From assembly GCA_025403435.1 (NCBI GenBank), contig CM046338.1, forward strand, positions 25,992,267-26,056,266: a stretch of DNA of 64,000 nt. The letters are read 5' to 3'. A model generated the notes under the pieces. The model did no database searches and was not told where the DNA came from. It saw nothing but the letters and a program-made list of their open reading frames with translations. The DNA comes from Artocarpus heterophyllus (lineage: Eukaryota > Streptophyta > Magnoliopsida > Rosales > Moraceae). Shown here one piece after another: positions 35,382 through 45,103 of the stretch. The first letter of the stretch is position 1. Every line of letters starts with the position of its first letter. The translations under genes were made by a program, and so were the position numbers.

Positions 35382-36420
35382 GAACTACGTGTGGACATGA
35401 TGCTATATGGGTAGTTGTTGATAGATTGACTAAATCAACTTATACCCTACCCATTAAACTCAGCAGTGCTGTAGAACGACTAGCTGAACTGTACGTAACC
35501 CAAATAGTTAGATACCATTGAGTTTCGAAGTCTATCATTTTTTATCGTAATGGTAGATTCACTTCCAAGTTTTGGAGAAGTGTTCATCAAGCAATGGGAA
35601 CAAAGCTGACGTTCAGCACAACCTTCTACCCATAAACAGACGGTCAATCAGAAAGTACCATCTAGACTTGAGAGGATATGTTAAGAGCATGTGTGCTAGA
35701 TTTCAAGGGAGGATGGGATAAAAAAAAAAAAAAAAAAAGCTTCCTCTGATCGAATTTATATACAACAATAGTTATCGAAGCTCCATTGGCATGGCTCCAT
35801 ATGAAGCTCTATATGGAAGGAGATGTAGACCACCTTTACATTGGTACGAAACCCAAGAAAAGGCATTGTTGACCATAGATTTTGTTCATAGAACAACGGA
35901 AGATGTAAAGTTAATTTGTCAACAAATGAAAATGGCTTTTAGTCGGCAAAAGAGTTATGCTAATCGACGACAGAGACCTTTAAAGTTTCAAGTAGGAGAC
36001 TTGGTCTTTTTGAAGATAATGCCCATGAAAGGAAATTGTAAGATTTGGGAAGAAAGGAAAGCTCGGTCCAAGGTATATTGGACCATTTGAGATCTTGAAA
36101 CGGATAGATAATGTAGTTTATAAGTTAGCCTTACCCTCTAATCTAGCATTGGTACACAATGTATTCCATGTGTCCATGCTAAAGAAGTACGTGCCGGACC
36201 CTTCACATGTTCTTCAGCCGGAAGAAATTGACATACAGGAGAATCTATCTTATAAAGAAAAAACCAGTTCAAATTCTGGCACGAGAAGAGAAGGAATTAA
36301 GGAACAAGAAGATACCTCTCGTCAAAGTTTTATGGCACAACCAACAAGTAGAAGAGGCAACATGGGAATGAGAGAATGAAATGAGGAAAGACTACCTTGA
36401 ATTTTTTTGATTTTCGAGGA
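35382..36420 (+). pseudogene. gypsy 1 integrase core and chromodomain (degenerate)
   Basis: Resumes the integrase interrupted at 18253 ([19 protein letters not shown]), passes through several stops and an A18 tract at 35720-35737, and continues with MAPYEALYGRRCRPPLHW (35791) and the integrase C-terminal GPY-type module (LKFQVGDLVFLK). After a frame break comes VVYKLALPSNLALVHNVFHV and then a chromodomain-like tail in a shifting frame (SYKEKPVQILAREEKEL, VLWHNQQVEEATWE). A chromodomain at this place defines chromoviruses and targets integration to particular chromatin. This copy is dead. Confidence 0.88.
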
Positions 36421-36431
36421 CGAAAATTCTT

Positions 36432-36442
36432 AAGGGGGTAGA
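36432..36442 (+). other. polypurine tract of gypsy 1
   Basis: AAGGGGGTAGA directly before the 3' LTR TGTAATG. It is preceded by TTTCGAGGACGAAAATT, a conserved block also found before the 3' LTR of the elements at 54191 and 60740. Confidence 0.85.
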
Positions 36443-36443
36443 T

Positions 36444-39400
36444 TGTAATGACCGAAGAAATGTCATCAATGAAACCTAATACTTAATTGGGTTTAATTAA
36501 TGAATTTATTCTTAAAAATGTGAAATTTTGTAAAAATAGTAATTTTTGTGAAAATTACTATAAAATATGAATGAGCGGCATTGATTGCAAATTTTATGGT
36601 ATATGTGATGCAATGGTGGATATTGTAAAATACAAATTTTATGAGTTTGATGACTCACAGATTTGTGCATAATATTCATAAAATGATTTTTATGTCACAA
36701 TTAATTGTGAAATTGTGATATAAACGAATGGATGATTAGAATGTAAATAGGACATAGAGGCTGTCCTAACCCTAATCGGGGGTAGAAAGGAGGCCAGAGC
36801 AGTATAAGAATACTGCTAAATGAAAACGTAGATACGAAAAAGTCACGAATAGCCTCCAAAAGTGAACGAAAAGTAAGTTAAATATTTTTATACAGTCTAA
36901 GGATAGAAAGTACACTAAATTGACCATGATAGTATAGGAAAAATACTGTATGGTAAAAAATTACACAGTATAAATTTTTAATTTCATAAAGTGGACATTT
37001 GCTTGAATTCTATTGGGCCAACAAGCCATGCAATGTTGCCCAATAAGATGAGGACACCTAGGGTAGTCTAATGGATGACCATGCGTCATCAAATGTGATA
37101 AGGAAGCATTTAAGGCATAGTTATCACAACTTTTCTTTTCCTTTCTTTTGCTCCAAGATCCGGCAACCATAACCAAGCTTCCAAAAAAATTTTCTCGGCA
37201 CCCAAACTTTGCAAAAATGACCCTAAACAAGTTTTACAAGGAAGTACAAGGATTTCCCACAAGTTTTAAGGTAAAATCCTAAACTTTTTAATGAGTTTTC
37301 AAGGGATTTTTCATGGGTAAAGGGCAAAAATTAATCCATGGCATTTTTGCATGGAAAGGAAGCCTAGGAGGGAGTTCAAAGGAACTTTGAAGGCTAAAAA
37401 TCCAAAAAGTGTTATTTGGGTAAGTTTTAAAGTTCAAAGTTTTGAATTTTGTTTTGATTTTATTTCTTAAAACCCATGTGAGTTCTTGAGCACATATTTG
37501 ATGGAATTTCATGTATATGTGATGAATGGCAAGTTTAAGTTGTGAAACTTTGGTTTATAGTGCAAAATGGTAGTTTTTGCAAAAAATATTATTTTTGCAA
37601 TTTTGATGTTAGACTTTGCAAAAGTGATGTTTGAGCATGAGAATCTTTTGATTAATGCATGGAATGGTTTCTACAGGGGTATAATTGCAAGTTTGAAACA
37701 GATTTTTGTAAAAATGCCATAGGGACTAAATTGAAAGAAAAAATTCCTTCTCGACAGATTTGAAAAATAGTAAAAAATGCCCCTATACAGTGAGATTTTA
37801 GGAAAAGTTAAAACACGAAAGTTGTAGATCTCGATGAAACTGTTAGGCCTCTCAGACAGTTTGTCTAAAAACTCAATCGTTTGTGAGTTTTTGATTTTTC
37901 AAGAATATGTTAAAAGTGAAAAAAAGTGTTAAATGACAAAAATGTCATTTTTCAAAATGATTTAAGGTATGATACCTTAAGTAAAAATGATTCTTGAGAA
38001 AAATAGGAAATTTTGATGCGAAGAAGTAAATTTTAGTCTCAAAGGTAAAATCGTCAAAATTTTCAATTCAATGACTAAACCGCAAAGTTTTATGAAAATG
38101 GGGCATAATTGAGAAATAAAGAGATTGGACCCCCTAGGGTTTTATTTTGAAATTAGTATGTGGTTATTTTCATAAGAATAACGAAATCGAGCTCAGGTAG
38201 GTTAATGGACCCACGAAGGGCAAAATAGTCATTTGTGTCCAAATAACCCGAACCGCTTTGAAATGTTTCCAATGTGATAAGAAAGTGACTAGAAAGGTTC
38301 CCGCCCTTCGTTAGAAACGATAGGGTAAAGTTAGATAGAAATAAGAAAAAAACAGTGGTTTTTAGAGTTGTACATAGTAATACAACTCAATTTATTAACT
38401 AACGGATGTTTCGTATCGAAATATAGTGGAATTTGGCTAATGGCTTTGTAATTGGCCAACAAGATCCTAGGAGTCTTGGAGAAGGGAAATCGAGGTTAAG
38501 TTGCCCGACATTCGCATCAAGTAAGTACCCTTCCCACCTACAGTATGAAATGTAGGTTTAGAAAGAAATGTATGTATATGTATACATGTGCGTATAATTA
38601 AGTGTAAACTTGTATGTTTGCCATGATATGAATACTTAGGGGTATAATCATGTGTGAATAATTATGAGTATATGGAATATATATATATACCTAAGAGTAT
38701 ATAATGATATATACCTGAGTGTATATGATGATCTGTACCAGTGTGTATATTTTATGTTAAGTACTTATGAGTACATTATGTTATATACATGTGCGTATAT
38801 TAATGTGTATCAGTGTGTATATTTTATGTTAAGTGCCTGTGAGTACATTATGCTATATACCTGTGCGTATATTAATGTGTACCAGTGTGTATATTTTATG
38901 TAAAGTACATGTGAGTACATTATGCTACATACCAGTGCGTATATTAATGTGTACCAGTATGTATAAGATGTTATATACCTGTGAGTACAATAATGAAAAT
39001 GAGCATGTGTATCATGATTTTGTACCTGTGTGTACAATGATAAATACTTGAGTATGTATAAAGTAGGTATATGTGTGTATATTTTATGTTAAGTACCTGT
39101 GAGTACATTATGCTATATACCTGTGCGTATATTAATGTGTACTAGTGTGTATATAAAGTAAGTACCTGTGTGTACTATGCTATGCAAGAGAATTTATGTT
39201 TCATGGATAATATGTGATTATCACTTCATGTATGGTATATCAACCATAATAAATGGACTAGTAAATGTATCACCAGAAATTAAGAAAAGTGTCGTACTGA
39301 CTCCTAACTCAATGGGAGCTTAAAGGATATGTTACGGTCACGGTGTTACGTAGACCTAAATGAAATTGTGCAATGGTACAAACACTTGGGGCCTAGTAAA

Positions 39401-39854
39401 GATAAGAAATGATGAGGATAAAGAAAGTTTATAAGAAAGCATAATTGATTCATGCATTCATATGAATATCCATGTGAGATTTATGGGACTTATTGGGCGT
39501 TAGCTCATTAAGTATTTCATGTTGTAGGTATTCCGACGAGAAGGTCAGAATAAGTTCAAATGGTGAGCTGGCGGAGGGGTGGATGGTGTGCAGATTGGGT
39601 ATGGAGTCCACTGCTGTAATGTTTTCTGTTGTGTATGTTTAAAGTTATTTTGAAATGAAATGTTTAAAAGAAAGATGTTGTAAAAGTAAAAGTATTAATT
39701 ATGTAAATACAAGTATGTGAAAGTATTTTGAGATTTATCAAAGTTAATATAAGTAAATTATTTATTCCCGTTTAGAAAAAAAAATTTCCTAAATTTTTGT
39801 CCTAAAGTACGTAAGAAAGAGTTTTATCACAGCCCGAAAAGGCGGGTTGTGACA
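36444..39854 (+). repeat. gypsy 1 3' LTR
   Basis: 3411 bp, 76 bp longer than the 5' LTR, mostly because the minisatellite has an extra 72-bp unit. Donor-like GTAAGT at 38521 and acceptor-like end at 39527 are kept. The TSD CTTTC follows. Confidence 0.93.
38680..39175 (+). repeat. 72-bp higher-order minisatellite in gypsy 1 3' LTR
   Basis: Same unit as at 9990-10420, with three clear full units between about 38757 and 38970. Confidence 0.8.
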
Positions 39855-40603
39855 CTTTCAAACACATAATGTTTAAGGGAAAAAAAAAGTTCTTAAGTAT
39901 AGTGGCGGAACTAACCTTCTAACTTAGTAGAGGCGTATGCTATTTTTTTTCCCCTTCAGAAATAGTTAACATGAACAGTAAAAAAAGATTAGTTTTAGAT
40001 TTGGCTCTAAAAAGTTACAGGGTGTTATTTTATTCATACAACTTAAATTGGCACAAAACTCTTCTTAGACTAATAATAAGTTATAATTTTAATACTTCTG
40101 TTATCAAATAATAAATTTTTTAATAGTTTAATTATGTGTGAATTACATGAATGCTTCATAAAGGGTCATATAATAAATTTAAGCAAAAAAGACTATGAAG
40201 TTTCAAAAACATTTCAATTGCAAATTTTCCTCCCTTCTAACCTAAGTGTATTCGCTTTCTCCTTTACTTGCAATCCCTACATAATTGTCATACTCCTTGG
40301 TTGCCTTTTATCAACTAGTCACATGACTCATGGTGAGTAAAACAGTTAAAGAAATTGAGGTATTATCAAAGAAATAATAAAACTTAAAAGTACTTATAAT
40401 CTCATGAGAGAGGGAGGAGTTTTGTGTTCAAAGTTGTAGAAACCAAAAGGAGATAAACTTATTAATCAATGGCTAATCTAGAGTTAGCCTAAGTAAAAAA
40501 AAAAAAGTATAATAGCATTTTTCAGAATTATCACATTTAGATGGGCTAATATGGAATAACTAATCGGAGAATGAGAGAAATAGAAGATTTTTAAAACTTT
40601 TTC

Positions 40604-40876
40604 AAGTAAATAACAAGTTTTGAAAATTTTTGTAGTAAATAGCAGATTTATTTTATAAATAGTTTTTTTAGTGTATAAATAATTTTTATTTACATTATAA
40701 ATAAGGGAAAAATAAATTATTTGCACTTTAAATTTATTTAATGTATAAATGACAATTGTTTACAGTGTAAACAATGACCAAATAAATTATTTACACCATA
40801 AATCTGTTATTTACTATAAATATTTTTAAAGCTTAGTATTTACTACAATTAGTTTTGAAAAGTTGTTATTTAATAT
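40604..40876. repeat. imperfect foldback (MITE-like) repeat
   Basis: An inverted repeat of about 270 bp centred at 40765. The centre is ATTGTTTAC agt GTAAACAAT (9-bp perfect arms). Outer arms are AAATAACAAGTTTTGAAAA on the left and its imperfect complement on the right, with a TAGTAAATA(G/A)CAGATTT inner block on both sides. It resembles a miniature inverted-repeat element; I could not fix a TSD. Confidence 0.45.
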
Positions 40877-41414
40877 AATTTTTAATAATTAATTTTGAAT
40901 GTGGGTGAAATAAAAAATTCAAAATTTTTAAAGGTAATAATTAAAATAATAAAATATCAGTGGAGGTAGCAAATCCCACTCGGCACAAAATAGATTCGCA
41001 CTTTTGAGTGAGGCAAGTTAAACCAATTACGAGAAAATAGTTTACGAGAGGATTGCCAAAAAAAAAAGTTGTCTAAATATAGATACATTGAAGGAAAAAA
41101 AAAAAATTTCAACACGGAAATTAAAATATATAGACGAAGGCCATGTTTGATAAACTAAATCTTTTAAAGGACTACAAGAAAAATATTGAAATAGTTGCAT
41201 ATATATATATATATATATTTGAAGGAAAATACTATTTCAACTGGGGAAGATGAAAATAAATTTATTAGACATATTCAAAATATAAAAAAAAAAAAAAGCA
41301 AAAAGGCAAATGAACAAAAAAAATGCATGTTTCATTAAAAGCCGTGTTTTAGTTGAACACACATAAGTGTATATATATTAGAAATAGAGTTCGCGGTTTC
41401 ACACGTATACAAAC

Positions 41415-41434
41415 ACTCCATTTATAAATGGAGT
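41415..41434. repeat. 20-bp perfect palindrome
   Basis: ACTCCATTTATAAATGGAGT equals its own reverse complement. Confidence 0.8.
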
Positions 41435-42273
41435 TTGTGGTTTCAAGGTCTTGAAATAAACTGGGAGATTCGTGCAAAGCTGCAATTCTTAGTACTGGAA
41501 CGAAAAATGACCATGAACTTCATCGTGTTTGAAGTGGGAGAGGGTTTAATTTGCACAAATAAATTCGGTTTGGTTCAAGCCATATTCCGCTTGTCATTAG
41601 CATTTCAAGTAGGGTCTTTTTTACTCCTTTTTTATTTTCTTGTTTTGTTACCCATTGTGGCTTGGGTTACAATTTCCGCACTTAAAACACAATGTCATGT
41701 GATCTTTTTTATTTTTTTTTTTTAAAATTGAAATGGCTGTTCTTAGGGAGACATGGACAAGTAGTATCTGTGTCAGCTAGCAACCTGTCAATACGACAAC
41801 TAGTGATGGAGAAAACGACTAAACGTTTTAGCTTTGGAAGTATGCAACGGAGAAATCAGAAAAAAAAAAAAGAAAAAAAAAGGTTTTCTTTTTTACAATA
41901 TAGTCTTTAATTTTTTTCCTAACAATAGAGTCTTAACTAAATACCACAATTAAATCTCCAATCATAAATATTTGTAAAGATTAAGATTTAAAACAATCAT
42001 ATCAGATGTATATGATTTGTTTAGAACTAAAGAGGCCAAATTTAAAACACTATACTAATTAAAATATTAAAAAATATTAAAAAAATTAACAATAAATTTT
42101 TTTTTAATATAAAATTAAATAATTTAACTTTTATTAAAAACAAATATCTTTTATGTCATGTGCGTTATGCGACCCTTTTCTCTTTTACTTTCAACCGAGG
42201 CTTATGATTAAAAAGACTAGCAAAAATGCAAAAAGTTTAACGGCGAATGTGTTAAAACGCATCCCCCAAAACA

Positions 42274-42305
<32 letters not shown>

Positions 42306-42513
42306 AAACAAAAAACAAAAGGAACAAGAGCTCCATGTCTGGTGATGGCAATAGCCTGAAAGAAACGCACGCCCATTGAGCTTTCTGCCCCCCCTTTAAA
42401 TACTCTCTCCCCCCTTTTAATACATCATTTATATCAAAGTTTTTCTACTGGCTTGCTGATTCTCGTCTTTCTATAATTAAAGGGTATTTTCATTTGTTGT
42501 TTGTTGTCCAAAA

Positions 42514-45103
42514 ATGCCTGAAGAATTTCTCACTGAGCGTACATTGTTTGGCGGTGCCGTATCTACCACTTTCCCTCGCAGGTTTTAGGCTCGCGTTTTC
42601 TTTCTTTCTTTTCGGAAAATCCTTTGTATATCTTTCTTTTATATGATTTTAAACATATGAGGTGCTAAAATTTTGCAGGACGTGATTGACATTCGACAAG
42701 TTCCTGATCATCAGGTTAGCAAAACTAGTGATATGATCTTCTGGTAATTAACAATTTTTTTTTCTTTCAATTTAAAAGTAAGGGGTGTGACGATATATTT
42801 ATTTTTACGTAATAATGACTTTAGAAAGGTGTAATGTTCTCTGTTGATATATATTTCTAAAGTCCTTTTTACATAAAATGAAATGTAATGTTATATTATA
42901 CTCAATGCTTCTACATGTTACAGGTACAACCGGTCTTTTTTATTTTTTTTTGAAGGACTTGAATCCTTTGTCTCTCTATATATATTGGTGTTAATTTAGT
43001 TTATGGGTTTCGAAGGAAGTGTTTGTGGATCCTGCCCAAGACGAGAGTTTGATCTTTGAGCTATTGGAATTGAAGCATGATGTTGCTGTAATGGAAGTGC
43101 TACGTGGTTCCTCCAAGACCTTGCCAATGAACAAGACGCTGAAGGAAGCGTGGTAATTTTTTTTTTTTTTGGGCTATTTAGATATGTATTTAAGGACCAC
43201 TAAATCCGTTGTTTATAAGGCATATAGACATTCAGTTTTGCTCAAGGAAAAAAAAGTGAAATAAACATTTAATTATGTGTACAGAATTTATGTAAGAATC
43301 AAAATCAGCTTTCATGTTTGTATTCTTCTATGTTGTCGGATTAACATATGCAATGGCTATTGAATATAAAGTTCAAATGGTATGTTTGTTTATGAAGGAA
43401 ATAGAGTCAAGTATAAAGAGTAGATAGCATGATGTGGAGTTTTGTTTGTTGCTGTTGTTGTGGTTGAAGTTGTTTTCTGGGATTGGTATTGATCAAGTTA
43501 ATACATTTTTGTTTTCTTCCCCTTGCGTAAATCTTTGTAGCTTAGTATAATTTTACTTATACTACGGTTTTAACTTCATTCTTTGAAAATATTTCGATGT
43601 GGTGTTCTTTTACCCTGTAAATTCCATGTAGTAGTTTGATTCTTTATTCTAGCTATTGTTCTACGAACCCATTTCCCTCAATTTTTCGTAAGGTTATTTA
43701 TTGAGCAGTCAGGAGTGATTGAGGCCCCTGGATTGTGTTATGGAAACATACCTGCTGTTGTTACAACTGCAGTAGGCCAAATGGTATGTTCTTATGTCCC
43801 CTACTAATCTTTTCATGTTTCCAATGTTTTTTTCGGCTTGTTTATTCTGATTTTAGCACATTTGATGGCCAAGTAGTAAGTATATGCTAATGAAGGAAAT
43901 GTGATTCTTGTGTGCTATAACCAAAAGTTCCTTACAGTTTCTCTCTCAGTTTGAATAGCAAACCATGTTTAGTTCAATGGCCCTTGAAGCTCTTCAGCAT
44001 AAAACTATATGCTCTTCTTGAGATCATGCATCTAATGTTTAATTTTGATTTGCTTGAACATGGGCCATCTTGAAGGGGTGGCAAGGAAGGGAAGCACAGA
44101 ATGTTGTGAGAGTCTGTCCCTTTCAGTTTCTTGTGTAGCTCCTTTTTCTTATGCAGCTTTTTATTTTGTTTTAATATGCTAGGTGGGTTTTATTGCTCCT
44201 CTCTCTGGTTTATGTGGCAAATTTGCGTCTTAAAGCAGTTAATACAGACGTGCTAGTTACTGCATATGAGCCCATTCATATAAAGCAAGTATTATGACTT
44301 TCTGTTGCTAGAAAAGTAGACGGCTCTGTGGTTTTTGTTTTCAAAAAAAAAAAAAAAAAAAAAAAAAAGGAAAGAATAGAAAAGCTTTTAGCAACTGATA
44401 TTCATTGGTGATACTATTTCCATCTATTAAGATTTTTTTTTTTGGAAAAGATTTCTATTAAGAATTTCACGTTTATTAGATTAAATAGCCGTAGATTTTC
44501 TGTGTTAAATAAATAGCCCGGTGAGAAAGGTGACGAGAAACGAAAATAAATACATTAAGTTTAATTCTCAATATTATATTAGGGTATATCAAGTTTCCGA
44601 AATTTATTTCTGTAAGTTTCCTTTTACTCATAGTTAGGTAGTTTTCATTGTTTGTTAGTTTACTCTCCTAACCATGTTAATTTTCTCTATATTGTTCATT
44701 TTCTTCTCCCTCTAAGTTCTAAACTCTTTCTCTTCTATTTCCCTCACTTTCTCCTCCTGTTCTCTTTCTTTTCCAACTGTCCTACTTTAGAAGGTTTGTA
44801 GATGTTTACTTGCACATATATGGATCCACTGAATGAAGAGGAAAGGTTTCTTTATCACACATTAATGTCGAATTTTTCAAAGGAATATCTTTGCCTTTTC
44901 ACATTTGTTGCTGGTATGCTATTTTCTGACACAGCTGCCTTCTTTCTTTCGGGTGCAGTCCCTTGAGCGAAAGTGCTAGCACAGTAGGGGCAGGTTTCGC
45001 TGTTCCTGCAACTCAATCTGGATGTTTGCCAATGGCCGAGGTCTTCCGACATGCCGTCTCTACCTTTAAAGTTAATGACTGGAGCCTCTTTGGTTCTGCA
45101 TAG
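42514..45103 (+). pseudogene. MOG1: MOG1-like Ran-binding nuclear import factor, probable pseudogene
   Basis: Seven exons match the plant Mog1/PsbP-like family: exon 1 42514-42588 (MPEEFLTERTLFGGAVSTTF), exon 2 42679-42714 (DVIDIRQVPDHQ), exon 3 43016-43152 (EVFVDPAQDESLIFELLEL), exon 4 about 43693-43783 (SGVIEAPGLCYGNIPAVV), exon 5 44064-44111, exon 6 44208-44284 (VYVANLRLKAVNTDVLVTAY), exon 7 44959-45103 (PLSESASTVGAG, ending FGSA then TAG). MOG1 binds Ran and acts in nuclear transport. Lesions: the expected Gln at the end of exon 1 is TAG (42586-42588); a base is missing in exon 3 near 43089, after HDVA; exon 4 has an extra TATT or uses a shifted acceptor; AG is absent before exons 5 and 6. 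Order and phases are otherwise perfect, so decay is recent. The name is from remembered family motifs. Confidence 0.8.

Larger units (their letters stand above)
7760..39854 (+). mobile_element. Ty3/gypsy chromovirus 1 (Del/Tekay-like), old, host of nested insertions
   Basis: LTRs are 7760-11094 and 36444-39854, both running TGTAATGAC...GTTGTGACA. The TSD CTTTC is at 7755-7759 and 39855-39859. PBS follows the 5' LTR and a PPT precedes the 3' LTR. Internal order is leader ORF, gag, protease, RT, RNase H, integrase, chromodomain, that is Ty3/gypsy with RT before integrase. The coding region has many stops and frameshifts. The interior is interrupted by a solo copia LTR (14559-16576) and by copia copy C plus B (18254-35381). 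Without these and their TSDs the element is about 13 kb. Confidence 0.95.
39855..42513. other. AT-rich host intergenic DNA upstream of the MOG1-like gene
   Basis: No convincing gene. Contains a foldback repeat (40604-40876), an AT microsatellite (41199-41218), a 20-bp perfect palindrome (41415-41434) and a poly-A tract (about 42280-42303). The last 130 bases have pyrimidine-rich CCCCCCCTTTAAATACTCTC and could be the promoter and 5' UTR of the MOG1-like gene. The 96-codon frame at 41435-41725 is not supported. Confidence 0.6.

Noticed and set aside
39890..39935. TAGTGGCGGAACTAACC resembling the end of a common plant repeat
   Set aside because: Too short to assign, and no second end or TSD found.
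41435..41725. 96-codon frame with a hydrophobic C-terminus upstream of the MOG1-like gene
   Set aside because: No family recognised; ends in a poly-T translated as Phe; no support beyond length.
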